This document shows, one piece after another, positions 25,205-37,092 of a stretch of 64,000 nt of DNA. The notes beneath the pieces are model-generated. The model was not told the DNA's origin and did not search any database. It saw only the letters and a list, made by a program, of their open reading frames with translations. How positions within the stretch are numbered: position 1 is the stretch's first letter; every line of letters begins with the position of its first letter. This DNA comes from Oncomelania hupensis (lineage: Eukaryota; Mollusca; Gastropoda; Littorinimorpha; Pomatiopsidae): positions 1 to 64,000 of the forward strand of contig CM072520.1 of NCBI GenBank assembly GCA_036898135.1. Direction: 5' to 3'. The translations under genes were made by a program, and so were the position numbers.

Positions 25205-25759
25205 ATACATACATACACACATAACCATATAAAACGGCTGTTGTACTTTGTAATGATTTTAATTTTTAATGTGTCCATTTGTTGAAACTAACCATTACGT
25301 AAACCATTAACCTAACCCTAAGCCTAACACTACCATAACCCTAACGGAACACTGTTTTGACGTCAAACGAAAGTAGGTAGAGTATAAAGAGTGTGTAACA
25401 ATAACGACGTTTATTTCACCACACACACACACACACACCCACACACACACACACACACACACCCACACATACACACACACACACACACACCCACACACAC
25501 ACACACCCTCCACACACACACCCATGTAGAAACGACGTTTTGATGACTGTTGTGAAAAAAAAACAGATTATTTTGACACACTTTCCATTTCTTTGACATT
25601 ATTTTGACATTTTCCATTTTTTGAAGCTATCCCTAACCCCAACCCTTAACCTAACCCTAATCCTAAAACAGCTCTAACTCAACGGGAAACTATTTTGACG
25701 TCAAAATAGGGCGCCCTTCCAAAAAAGTCAAAAGAAACCATGTGGAGTTTCATGTGTGT
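25205..25759. other. CCCTAA-like and (CA)n block, end of copy A
   Basis: Matches 34213-35165 in part. Degenerate CCCTAAC runs occur at about 25312-25345 and 25628-25668, with a CA tract at about 25419-25530. The motif TTTTGACGTCAAA, a perfect 8 bp TGACGTCA core, occurs near 25352 and 25697. No gene. Confidence 0.7.
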
Positions 25760-26546
25760 TGTGACGTGGGGTTTTATTTTTATCGATGTACGAAACTACC
25801 TTAAAAGTTCAAATGTCAATGCGAATGGTTCGCTCGCTGATAATCTAGGCAGCTATTTTTTCTTCATCGAGCACTGGCTACTTTCTGCCTTAAGGGTCAG
25901 TGTTTTTGAAGAGTGGACTACTGGGGTCCTGTTTATACAGAGTTTTAGTGCACTTAGCGAAGATGCACTTAACTTCGTTGTTGAAGCGCTGCGTTGAGGT
26001 CGCTTCCGGGACAATCTGTGTTGTTGTGTCTTGTGTTCGACGGGTGGGCTATCTGCGCACAATGCTGTAGATGCCTCGGCAGCCAACTCTAAGCGTCGAT
26101 TAGGTTCTGTTCTTTGCTGAGTTGGGCTCACGATATAACGCCTGCTCGTCTGTTTGACAATGTCAGGCCGTGGCTACTTGATTGAATTCGAATATTCAAC
26201 AAGTACTGCTGTCTAATCTTCTCAGGAGAGATTCTTTCAGAGAGTACTGTGTACTCCTCAGCGTTTCAAACTAGACTGACTCTCTACCTGGCTTTGCCTG
26301 AATCGGCCAGAACTGGTTCTTTCCACTCTACCTGTGTTCTATTGGATGACAAATCTAAGTGGCTGTAAAATTCGAAACACAATCGTAGGCTGCGATGATG
26401 TCACTACACGGCTCGCGTCAAGTTCGCAGTGTGTGTACACATCAGTACCTTAATCGTCTGCTATAGACTACCAGTAACCTTCTAAGTTTTACTACTGACT
26501 AAACAAGCAGAATCTTAAAAGCAGTGGAAACGGGGCTCTCGTTACA
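25760..26546 (-). mobile_element. 3' LTR of a gypsy-type element (reverse), 787 bp
   Basis: Read on the minus strand it begins TGTAACGAGAGCC at 26546 and ends ACCCCACGTCACA at 25760. It lies 3' of a pol fragment, and the purine-rich TTGAGGGAGCC just before 26546 could be the polypurine tract. It is homologous throughout to the solo LTR at 30730-32942. It lacks that LTR's GT...AG-bounded segment: the joint falls between 26149 and 26150. Confidence 0.82.
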
Positions 26547-26699
26547 GGCTCCCTCAACTGAAAAAAGGCGATGACTACTGGATTCGACCTTTTTCTACTA
26601 CAGAGCCTAGTTTAACACTGCACTATCCTAGGGTCCTATTTACAAACTAGTTAAGTTGCTCTACCTGCTCTGCAATGCTATGCCAGGTAGCTAGGGACA

Positions 26700-27771
26700 C
26701 TAGTGACAGGGTTTTTACTGGACGGGGACGAATTCTGGTGCTGTGGCCCTTAGTTGTGTTGGGTGGGCGACAGCTGCTGTGTCCTCCACGAGATGGCGAC
26801 TGAGGTAGTCGGCTCCGTGGTTCTCTTTGCCGGGATGTACGCGATTTGGAAAGAGTATGCCTGAAGGGTGAGTGCCCATCTCATCAGGTGAGAGTTCAAG
26901 GATTTGGAGGCTGCCAGGAACGATAGTGGTTGGTGGTCCACCTGAACTGTGAAGTGGGTCCCATACAGGTAGAGTTGAAACTTCTGTATGGCCCAGACTA
27001 GTCCAAGGCATTCTTTCTCCGACGTGGCGTAGTGTGTCTCGGCGGGTCTCAGTTTTCTGATGGCGTAGGCGATAGGGAATAGCGTCTCTGGGTTCTTGGG
27101 GTCGCGCTGTAGCAGTACTGCTCCGAGTCCTAAGTCACTGGCGTCGGTGCGTAGAACGAAGGGCTGTGTCAAATCTGGTAGGTGGAGTACTGGCGCCGAT
27201 GTCAATTTGTCCTTGAGGGTTTGGAATGCAATCTCGCATTCTGCTGTCCATACGACTTTGTTCGGGGCGAGTTTCCGGGTTCCATTTGTCAGTGGCACGG
27301 CGATGCTGTTGTAGTTGGGGATGAACTTCTGGTAGAAGCCGCAGAGTCCTAGAAACGACTGCACTTCCTTTTTGGTCTTGGGCCTAGGAGCGTCGAGCAG
27401 ACGTTTCACGGTCTTTTTTACCGGTCGCAGGCTTCCTTGACTTATGGTGTGTCCCAGGAATTCTAGTTATGTGAATCCAATCTGGCACTTGGTGGGTCTT
27501 GCCGTCAATCCAGTTTCTCTGAGGCGGGCGAGTAGTCGCTGTAGGAGCGTGACATGTTCCTCCCACGTAGGTGTTGCGATGAGGATGTCGTCCATAAACG
27601 AGTGTAGGTGCTCGCTGCTCAAGGGTGCCAGGAGTTTCCGCATCATGGCGCTAAAGATGCTGGGTGCTAAACGCTAGGTACTTTCGGAATTGTGGTTGTA
27701 CTGGTATCTGATAGTACCCTTTGCTGAGGTCGATGCGTGAGAAGTACTTTGCTCGCTGTAGCTTGGAAAAG
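26700..27771 (-). pseudogene. Ty3/gypsy RT-RNase H fragment ending pol
   Basis: The minus strand encodes the RT from AKYFSRIDLSKGYYQIPV (about 27755) through FMDDILIATPTWEEH (about 27590) to FLGHTISQGSLRPV (about 27455). The connection region QSFLGLCGFYQKFIPNYN comes next, then RNase H with LRTDASDLGLGAVL, YATSEKECLGLVWA and VDHQPLSFL. It ends near 26711. Frame changes occur near 27665 and 26850, and a stop near 27470. Only about 165 bp separates the RNase H end from the LTR, so no integrase follows. This fits the Gmr1-like order, where integrase precedes RT. The N-terminal part of pol is cut off at 27771 by satellite DNA. Confidence 0.85.
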
Positions 27772-28460
27772 AGTGTACATGGTATAATGGTGTGATGGAA
27801 TCTTAGGTCAAAAATGATGGTGATGACGACGTGTGCATGGTATAATGGTGTGATGGAATCTGTGGTCAACAACGATGATGATGACGACGTGTGCATGGTA
27901 TAATGGTGTGATGGAATCTGTGGTCAACAACGATGATGATGACGACGTGTGCATGGTATAATGGTGTGATGGAATCTGTGGTCAACAACGATGATGATGA
28001 CGACGTGTGCATGGTATAATGGTGTGATGGAATCTGTGGTCAGCAACGATGATGATGACGACGTGTGCATGGTATAATGGCGTGATGGAATCTGTGGTCA
28101 ACAACGATGATGATGACGACGTGTGAATGGTATAATGGTGTGATGGAATCTTAGGTCAACAACGATGATGATGACGACGTGTGCATGGTACAATGGTGTG
28201 ATGGGATCTTAGGTCAACAACGATGATGATGACGACGTGTGCATGGTATAATGGCGTGATGGGATCTTAGGTCAACAACGATGATGATGACGACGTGTGC
28301 ATGGTCTAATGGTGTGATAGAATCTTAGGTCAACAACGATGATGATGACGACGTGTGCATGGTCTAATGGTGTGATGGAATCTTAGGTCAACAATGATGA
28401 TGATGACGTGTGTATGGTACAATGGTGTGATGGAATCTTAGGTCAACAACGATGATGATG
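27772..28460. repeat. 58 bp satellite block, copy B
   Basis: About 12 units of the same repeat as 16600-17240. Many carry GGAATCTGTGGTCAACAACG in place of CTTAGGTC, a B-specific variant. The left edge cuts the gypsy RT, so this is a rearrangement joint. Confidence 0.95.
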
Positions 28461-29289
28461 ACGACGCGGACGACGATGATAATAACGATACTTACAATGC
28501 GATTACAGTCAGCCAAATAGTATTTTGCCGTTGGGTTTACAGTGTACAGAAGACATGTGCTAGCCATTCCTTATTTGGAGGGACCCTCGGGATAAGACGC
28601 GCTGTGCAAGACGTGTTACATCCGAGCTCTCCCCGATAAAGAAGACCCGACACCCGCAATGAGTTAAGACACTAATGGCAGTAGGTGACAGGCTAGCGTG
28701 CCGTCACCATGGAAACGCAAAAGTCAACACGGGCACGAAGAGGCTCTGCCGGGCACGGAGCATTGGACACGTGACACGTGCACGCCCTGAGACAAGGAAG
28801 CGCCGAGCCCTCATAAGATGGGTTTACAATTGTAATTATACTGTTATATCGACGGTCATTACTTTTGTTGTTGTTGATTTGTTTTCTGTAATATAAATGC
28901 TAGTTAGGAAAAAAAGTTAACAACGAGACTTTGTTGGTAGGATAATTTGTCTGGAAAGTGTTATTAAGATGTTTGAAGGCACTCTGTCGGGTAAAAAATA
29001 TTTTGACAATCTACTTCTTGCGCTGTACTCCACTCTTCTCCCCCACCCCCACCACCGTCATCTACTTATACTTTCTGTCCCCGACGGCTGCCGTAGACAT
29101 TAGGATGATGTTGGGTTATATTTATCAATGCACACAGTTGTATTCCTGTAGGCGTGACAGGACCTGCAATTTACTGGTTTGGAAAGCGGAACATCAGAAG
29201 AAGAAAAACAACAAGAAAAACAAGAAGTTGAGCATAAGAAGAAGATGATGAGCACGAAGAAGAAGAAGAAGAAGAAGAAGAAGATTATG

Positions 29290-29500
29290 GGGTGGCCTCA
29301 TGGCGCAGTAGATAAGTCGCTGATTTCCTATGCCGAAGGTCGCGGGTTCGATTCCCGCAAGGGGCGAACGTATGTGACTTAGGTCCGAGACTAATGAGGT
29401 CACCGAGGGTTTTCTCCGGGCACTCCGGTTTCCTCCCTCCCTTCAATAATGGTACTGGACGCAGTCAATATAAAACTTTCAAGAATAACATTTTGATTTT
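29290..29500 (+). mobile_element. tRNA-derived SINE, copy B
   Basis: Counterpart of the SINE at 20181. The A box TGGCGCAGTAGATAAG starts at 29301 and the B box GGTTCGATTCC lies at 29345-29355. The body has the same TTTTCTCCGGGCACTCCGG segment. It was inherited with the duplication and is not an independent insertion. Confidence 0.85.
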
Positions 29501-29666
29501 ATTTACCTCTTACAATAGCGATCTCCATGCCTTTACACACCTGTTTGAGTGATGGATGTGTATTTGTTGTGTGTGTGAGGGTGGATGAGACAGATGAGCG
29601 TGTACGTTGAACAGATCGCCGCTCTATGAGCTTGATTGATTTGGGGAAAGGTGCATATATTGCATC

Positions 29667-29888
<222 letters not shown>

Positions 29889-30729
29889 TTGGGTCTTCTA
29901 TCTCACCAGTTAGAACTGACCAATGGAAAATTAAGAAAATGTTACCAGCCCTGTCCAATGGTTAATTTCTTCATTTCAAAGTCTCCATTTTCCCCAAACT
30001 CAAACCATAACACTCTGTCGATAAAACATCTATTTTGCTAGCTTTCGTGGGAAGCTGAACTGGACCTTTACCCCAAATCTATAGCTCGTGCCAAACAAAC
30101 GTCCATAGTTTGGTTTGTATCACTGGCTCTAGCGCCCAGACGAACGGTGGGTATAGGAGGAGAACTTTGGCTGTTGACATTTGTTATTTCGACATCGCGT
30201 GAAAACACGCAGCTTGTGAAAGGTCAAAGGTTAGCTCCAATCCCAACTGACCCTAAGGACACTGTGGTATACAAAGCACCGACCAAAGTTATTTGAAATC
30301 ACACAGGGAATATCAGACACCCGATTTTGCATGCGTAAGAGTTTAATCTATGGTAAAATGGATAAATATGTTAAGTTTTGAGTACTTCAAAATTGAGAAA
30401 TGACACTTAAAATTGCGCCTGAGATCTAGGTAAAAATTGCAGGGAGAAAATATATCTGATAAAAATAATGACTGATTCACGCTCAGATATGAGTGATTGC
30501 TTTCATTATTCATACATTTATTTGTGTCTTATATTTGCGAAATTTGAATCTAAACGTATTCATATTGGTGGAATAAAAGCAATCATAACACAAACACACA
30601 CACACACATATACACACACTCACCTACACACACAGACGCGCACGCACGCACCGACGCACACACACAACACTCTCTCTCTCTCTCTCTCGCTCTTTCTCTC
30701 TCCCTCAAAACGATTTCGCTGGAGACATT
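29889..30729. other. Shared unique block, no gene recognised (copy B)
   Basis: Matches 21267-21915 of copy A. A stretch at about 30505-30700 with (CA)n and (CT)n is extra or strongly diverged relative to A. Confidence 0.65.
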
Positions 30730-31138
30730 TGTCGCAAGATGACTAGTTTTACCCTGCCTATTTACGTTGTAGCCTTGTTTAGTCATTGTAATCTTAGAAT
30801 GTTAATGTTAGGCTGCAGCAGACGATGGAAGTAATCAAGCGTAGCAATGATATACTGCCGTTTACACACAGTGGTAGTTGACGGTAGTAGCACAGGCAAT
30901 GACATCATCGTAGCTACGTTAGGCGAGTCGAATACCAGCCAATGAGAACACAGGTCAGAATGGAATCAACCAGGTCTGGCTGATTCAAATAGAGAAATAG
31001 AACGGCAGTCGAGAGGAAAACGAGGAGCAGTAAACAGCTACACAGTTAGCAGAAATCTCTCCACTCATAGACCAGGAAGCAGGACTTGAGATTCTTAGAA
31101 TTCAATCAAGTAGCCACGAGCCTGACTTTGTCAAACAG

Positions 31139-32249
31139 GTAAATGTACTTCTGTTTCATCGTGATATGTTTATATTATTGTTGAAATTATGTTTGTGGAA
31201 TTTGCTATGCATAGATTTGAATTATTACTCCGAATTTGCCTTACCACGTGGAGAAGCCGAACACGTGTTAAGCACGACCGGTTTGGACGCCATGTTGTAT
31301 ACCTGACGGAACCACTGTTGTTGAACCTATATGTATGTTTGCAGACCAGTGGCTGTACCAGTGAATGTTTATAATATTATTAATTCTGTATGTGTATAAT
31401 TAGCCACGAGTTATATTTATGTATGTATAGGAAATTAGAGTTGAGATTCCAGTGGACCACGGACTGTTACGTTGAAACGCGCATGATGGTGCGTGTGAAA
31501 TGTGCACGATATAATGTGTGAAGCGCGCGCGATAGATCTGTTCGTTTTTTTTGGCAAAGCATGCAATAATAGAGTGTATTTACCTTTGATTTGAGTTTGC
31601 ATTGTTGTTAGAAGAAGCTTTGTATAACGTTGATAATTTTCGTTAGTCGATATTATTGGAGAATTCTCTAGATCTGCTTGTTTACTATCGATCGAAGTTT
31701 CTTGATGGGCGTAGATATTTGAGAACATTATGGGACGGAAAATAATGTGGTATGACGTAAGTCAGTGATGACGAAGTTTCATTTGATTGGTGGTAGTGCG
31801 TCATTTCTACCGTGTTCTAAATTGTTCGGGAAAAGAGAGAGGCTATATAATTATGTGCCGCACTGTTTTGAGAGAGTTGTTGATAGTGAGTTGGAAAGTA
31901 AAAGTTGAGAGTGGAAAGGCGATTGAGCGATTGTAGGCTATGCAGTTGTTGATGTGTGCTGAATAAAAGTGGAAAACTTCATACGAAGACTTTGACTTGT
32001 TGCTGAGTGAGCAGGCTGCGTGGATAAACGAATCTGAGCTACACTCATCAGTACTTCAGCATTGGGGCTGAATCAACTACTGATAAAAACACCAACATCG
32101 AACGGAGTGTAACACGGACGTAGCAGAATGTTCGTCGCTTATGTATAGAGATGTGGAGCTATCACTGAGGGCTACTTTGGCTTTCAGTGAGACGCTCTGC
32201 ACAGACCTATTGTTCAGGGTTGTGCAGAATTACGTCTCTTATATTACAG
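31139..32249 (+). other. Intron-like segment inside the LTR (GT...AG)
   Basis: The segment starts GTAAAT after CAAACAG and ends in the pyrimidine-rich TCTCTTATATTACAG. In the LTR at 25760 the flanks are joined directly as CAAACAG-ACGAGCAGG. The LTR at 62998-63906 keeps the donor (AAG|GTAAATGAG at about 63334, minus strand) and the following sequence. Without the nested element the segment is about 456 bp. Splicing of an LTR transcript before reverse transcription would produce the short form. A coincidental deletion cannot be excluded. Confidence 0.6.
31465..32114 (+). mobile_element. Nested solo LTR, 650 bp, TSD CGGAC
   Basis: It begins TGTTACGTTG and ends GAGTGTAACA (complementary TGTTAC/GTAACA ends). 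CGGAC flanks it at 31460-31464 and 32115-32119. The empty site survives in the related LTR near 63020 on the minus strand (GTGGACCTTGGACTTAG). CTATATAA at 31843-31850 and GAATAAAAG at 31961 are in the order and spacing expected for a promoter and a polyadenylation signal. Confidence 0.9.
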
Positions 32250-33164
32250 ACGAGCAGGCGAGATATCCTGTGCGCCCAACTCCACAGAAAAGACGAGTTG
32301 GCTGTTTAACCTCTACAGCACAGGACTGAGAGAGCAACCCTGGAACACACTCTCCTAGACAACACAGCGTGTCAAGGAACCAAACTACACGACGACCCAG
32401 CATGTACCAGAAGCTACCTCAACGAAGGGCTTCAAACCCGCTACGCAACAGTTAAGTGCCTAGGAAATAGAGCACTAAAACTGATAGCAAAAGGACCACA
32501 GTAGTCCACTCTTCAGAAACTATAGTAAAACGGACCACAGTAGTCCAATCTTCAAGAACGTTAGTAGCCAGTGCCCTATGAAGACATAACAGCGGCCTAG
32601 ACTATCAGCGATCGAATTATTTGCATTGACTTATGACTGTTTAAGGTAGATTAGTACATCGAAGATCTTGTATAGAGTAGAAGAAATAAATGTGTGATTT
32701 TAACTGTTATCAAGTGGCTGGACTACATATGATTCATAGCCGTGTGAAAGCTAGTGTGACAGTGATCTTTTACCATTTTTCTATCTATCTCTGTACCCCA
32801 GCCTTAACACAGAGCGAGCTAAATAAATAAATGTATTAAAGTAATTCACCGGGTGACTAACTAGCAGTTCCCATAGAATAAAGCGTGAGGGTTACAGCAT
32901 TCCATTGTGCAGAGCCCAGCAACAACTAAACCCCACGTGACAACATTCACTTCGTGTCAAACGAACATATTTATCTTTGAACGGACCACAGTAGAACGAT
33001 CTCTATGTTACAAAGCGTTCTGAGCTCAGGCACTATTTCTCCAAACTGTAACTAGCTACCACTATTGGTTGAAGAAAGAACAGATGTTACTAACGTCAGC
33101 CAAGGTGAGGATCCAATACACAATGCACCGTGAAGCAGTTTAACAACACCACTACATATAGTGA

Positions 33165-33420
33165 CCTTTGTTTACCATCTTCACTACTTTAGGCCAATCA
33201 CATTGTGGAAAATAATAATCATCATCACCTTTGTTTACCATCTTGACTACTTTAGGCCAATCACATTGTGGAAAATAATAATCGTCATCACCTTTGTTTA
33301 CCATCTTGACTACTTTAGGCCAATCACATTGTGGAAAATAATAATCATCATCACCTTTGTTTATCATCTTCACTACTTTAAGCCAATCCCATTGCACAAA
33401 ATGATCATCATCATCACCTC
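33165..33420. repeat. 63 bp minisatellite, about 4 units (copy B)
   Basis: Same unit as 22140-22330. Period 63 keeps both strands open as 21-residue peptide repeats, which I do not regard as genes. Confidence 0.92.
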
Positions 33421-33589
33421 CGCCATCATCTCTGTCGTCGTCGTCATCATCATCAAAGTGGAGAGTGAGCATTGAGAGGGAGTGTAGAGTACACATCAAT
33501 TGAATGTTTTATAGGAAAACAACCCGGCCTGGAGATTTACAACTTGTGTTCAATATTCAGTAACATAGCACTGGTCATAAATCAAGCAC

Positions 33590-33855
33590 ATCATTGGTAT
33601 CGCTATCGGGGTGTAGCGTTATTATTTACGAGTGTAGAGAAACATGACTAGTTCCTATGGCTGTAAACTTCATCTGACATTGTCAATATAGCTAATAAGG
33701 TGATAATATAATACTTAACACATAACTGGTATCGCTTTCGGGGTGCAGCGTTATTATTTACGAGTGTAGAGAAACATGACTAGTTCCTATGGCTGTAAAC
33801 TTCATCTGACATTGTCAATATAGCTAATAAGGTGATAATATAATAATTAACACCA
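33590..33855. repeat. 132 bp tandem duplication specific to copy B
   Basis: The CGCTATCGGGGTGTAGCG unit at 33601 recurs at 33733 as CGCTTTCGGGGTGCAGCG. Copy A has one unit, near 22500. Confidence 0.9.
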
Positions 33856-34029
33856 CATTCAAACAATTACGCCTTCCTTGTTGATTTGTGTGGCCTACAG
33901 TTTACGAGCACTGACGTACGATAATTTGGTTAAGTACACGGAATAAAGCTAATATAAGAATATAATTGTGAACAAGTGTTTATCTACAGACTGTTAGCGC
34001 GAATATACGGGTGTAGAATGAATATTATA

Positions 34030-34210
34030 GTCACACACACATGCATACACTCACACGCACACACCCACACACATTAATACACGCATACACACATAAATAC
34101 ACAAATACACATTCACAAACACATATACATAATAAATACATTCACACAAATTCACACACACATACATGCATACATACATACATACATACATACATACATA
34201 CACATTTATA
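34030..34210. repeat. (CA)n/(ACAT)n microsatellite, uninterrupted
   Basis: This is the empty site for the R2-group LINE of copy A. The run of ACAT units is continuous into CACATAACCATATAAAAC. Confidence 0.92.
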
Positions 34211-35197
34211 CATACACATAACCATATAAAACGGCTGTTGTTCGTTGTAATGATTCTATTTTTTAATGTGTCCATTTTTTGAAACTAACCATAACGTAAA
34301 CCATAACTCTAACACAAATCCTAGCCATTAACCTAACGCTAAGCCTAACACTGCCATAACCCTAACGGAACACTGTTTTGACGTCAAAATAACGGGGCCG
34401 TCAAACGAATGTAGGTAGAGTATAAAGAGTGTGTAACAATAACGACCTTTATTTCGTCACACACACACACACACCCACACACACACCCACCCACACACAC
34501 AAGAATGTAAAACACCAAGACTGGGTTTTACTAAGAATGCAAGAATCGGAAAGTGATTTTTTGACGGAAAGAACGCAAACTTCTTCTAAAAATGTAAGAA
34601 TCTAAGGCAAAATTGGCTCTTTCCGTCTCAAAAGTTGACCTAGTTTGTCTCGTATAGGCGACGAAATAGGTCGAACTTTCTTGCAAAATTTCCCGAAATT
34701 TGACTGGATTTTCTCCGTCCCGGATAGAGCACTCCCTTGTACTTAAAACACTTTCTTGCACTACAACTGCACTCCCATGCACTAAAAGAGCACTCCTGTG
34801 TACTTAGAAAAAAGTGGGTGGCTGGAAAACACTGGGTGGCTAATACACACACACATACACACACATACACGCACACACACTCACACCGCCACATATTTTT
34901 GTAGAAACGACGTTGTGATGACTGTCGTGAAACTCTACATACATTATTTTGACACACTTACCATCATTTTGACATTATTTTGACATTATTTTGACATTTT
35001 GCCATTTCTTGAAGCTATCCCTAACCCTAACCCAAACCCTAACCCAAACCCTAACCCTTAACGTAACCCTAAGCTTAACACAGCCCTAACCCTAACGGAA
35101 CACTATTTTGACGTCAAAATAACGGGGCCGTCAAAAGATAGTACGTAGAGTTTCAAGTGTATGTCAGAGTAACGTCAACCACACAAAGCTACATAAT
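34211..35197. other. CCCTAA-like repeats and TGACGTCA motifs, end of copy B
   Basis: Degenerate CCCTAACC runs at about 34325-34365 and 35012-35090 resemble the TTAGGG telomere repeat of molluscs. The segment GGAACACTGTTTTGACGTCAAAATAACGGGGCC occurs twice, near 34367 and 35096, as two diverged direct repeats about 730 bp apart. (CA)n tracts lie near 34460 and 34845. No gene. Confidence 0.7.
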
Positions 35198-35917
35198 AGG
35201 GATCTTTCGAAAGCGGGTGAAAGTGAAAGTGAATGTGAATCGGGACTACTTATTGTTGTGACGTCAGCAATTTATGTGACGCTTTAACTTCCCGTGGTGA
35301 AAGGTCACGAAGTCTGCCTACCACAAGGAATAAAACTTCGTGGAAAACCTGATTTCCACGAACTAATGTTAGTGAGTACATTTTGGTTATTAAATCGTTT
35401 GTAAAATGTCCCAAAATGATTTGAATTTGTATATGGTACATTACTCAACCATTTTAGAAGGAATAATGGGGATCTAAACTCGGTCTCAGACTTAAAATGT
35501 ATTTTCAAACGAGCTACTGAAAAGCCGTCATGGCTGTCTAGAATCTATCTATTCTGTATCACCAATCAGCAGTCCAAAAACTGTTTTATGTGACAAAAAT
35601 GAAACTCGAAGCTAGAATGTAAAATATCTTCAACGTTAGAGCACTAATCCATCTTTAAAGTTCAACCTAATCGTTACATTCGTGTCAAATCATGATTTGT
35701 TAGAAGAAGCCTTACGTAGGCATAACAGTGCTCTGCCTCTGGGCCTGCCCTGTGTGTGCTCAATAAAATCACAACGAAACTAGGTGCTGGAATCGAAAGC
35801 GCACAGAAACACGTTCGTTTCGTTTCGTAACGCGGCGTAAGAATCTCCCGGCGTGCCTCTCGTTGGACGAAACGAACACACAATCACTTTCACTTTTACC
35901 CGTTCCGAAAGACCCCT
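35198..35917. mobile_element. 720 bp inverted-repeat (MITE-like) element
   Basis: The left end AGGGATCTTTCGAAAGCGGG and the right end, reversed, AGGGGTCTTTCGGAACGGGT each continue into GTGAAAGTGAAAGTG-type sequence (inner arm about 35 bp, several mismatches). AAT flanks both ends (35195-35197, 35918-35920). The interior has no transposase. The superfamily is not assigned; a 3 bp TSD would fit several. Confidence 0.7.
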
Positions 35918-36009
35918 AATTTCACAGAGAGAAGTCGAAGTCAAAGTCGAAACCTTGAATAGGATAATAGCATTAGATCCTATGGACCTGTCTTACAGCT
36001 ATAAGGTCT

Positions 36010-36035
36010 TGAGAGAGAGAGAGAGAGAGAGAGAG

Positions 36036-36092
<57 letters not shown>
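36010..36092. repeat. (GA)n with GAAA interruption
   Basis: About 80 bases of GA with a central GAAAGAAAG block. Confidence 0.95.
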
Positions 36093-36169
36093 ATGCTTTT
36101 GTATGCAGGGAAATAAATAACTTTAAAGAAATCTTCAGGCTAACAAGTATCCACAATGTGGCTGGTTGG

Positions 36170-36410
36170 CAACGGAAGTGGGAAAGATCCTAACGTTGTG
36201 AAAGATCATTGATTGACAACAATAGTTATAGCATCTAATGGGAAAGATCCTAACGTTGTGAAACATCATTGATTGACAACAAGAGTTATAACATCTAATG
36301 GGAAAAATCCTAACAAAGATAATTGATTGACAATAGTTATAACATCTAATGGTCAAGATCCTAACGTTTGGAAAGATCATTGATTGATAACAATAGTTAT
36401 AACATTTAAA
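36170..36410. repeat. 60 bp minisatellite, about 4 units
   Basis: The unit starts GGGAAAGATCCTAACGTTGT and ends TTATAACATCTAAT. The third unit is shortened. Confidence 0.92.
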
Positions 36411-36447
36411 ATCTTGTAGTCTTGGTTATTTAGAGCAAGGTAATGTT

Positions 36448-36460
36448 GCCAGTAGTAGTT

Positions 36461-36520
<60 letters not shown>
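36448..36520. repeat. (TAG)n microsatellite
   Basis: About 24 copies of TAG/AGT following GTTGCCAGTAGTAGTTG. Confidence 0.95.
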
Positions 36521-36576
36521 AAGTCGTGGACGAAACTCCATGTGACAGGGAGGGGAGGCCAGTGCACTAAGCAGCA

Positions 36577-37092
36577 CGCTGTTATGACACTTCGTCCATT
36601 ATCTAGCATGCTGTTATGACACTTCGTCCATTATCTAGCATGCTGTTATGACACTTCGTCCATTATCTAGCATGCTGTTATGACACTTCGTCCATTATCT
36701 AGCATGCTGTTATGACACTTCGTCCATTATCTAGCATGCTGTTATGACACTTCGTCCATTATCTAGCATGCTGTTATGACACTTCGTCCATTATCTAGCA
36801 TGCTGTTATGACACTTCGTCCATTATCTAGCATGCTGTTATGACACTTCGTCCATTATCTAGCATGCTGTTATGACACTTCGTCCATTATCTAGCATGCT
36901 GTTATGACACTTCGTCCATTATCTAGCATGCTGTTATGACACTTCGTCCATTATCTAGCATGCTGTTATGACACTTCGTCCATTATCTAGCATGCTGTTA
37001 TGACACTTCGTCCATTATCTAGCATGCTGTTATGACACTTTGTCCATTATCTAGCATGCTGTTATGGCACTTCGTCCATTATCTAGCATGCT
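36577..37092. repeat. 32 bp minisatellite, about 16 nearly identical units
   Basis: The unit starts ATCTAGCATGCTGTTATGAC. Only two units differ (CTTTGTCC; TATGGCAC). Such uniformity, against the diverged arrays nearby, indicates recent expansion or gene conversion. There are no variable spacers, so this is not a CRISPR array. 37093-37430 is unique sequence with no gene recognised. Confidence 0.95.

Larger units (their letters stand above)
30730..32942 (+). mobile_element. Solo LTR with 5 bp TSD (ACATT), carrying a nested LTR
   Basis: It begins TGTCGCAAGATGAC and ends CCCCACGTGACA. ACATT flanks it at 30725-30729 and 32943-32947, and copy A shows the empty site GAGACATTCGCTTCG near 21909. It is 2213 bp, or about 1560 bp without the nested element. 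It is homologous to the LTR at 25760-26546 and to fragments at 703-1323 and 62998-63906. It has no gag or pol. A segment from 31139 (CAAACAG|GTAAATG) to 32249 (TCTTATATTACAG|ACGAG) is absent from the 25760 copy at exactly those borders. Confidence 0.9.

Noticed and set aside
25307..25668. True telomere
   Set aside because: The CCCTAA runs are short, degenerate and interstitial.
36577..37092. CRISPR-like regular array
   Set aside because: Units are contiguous with no spacers, in animal DNA.
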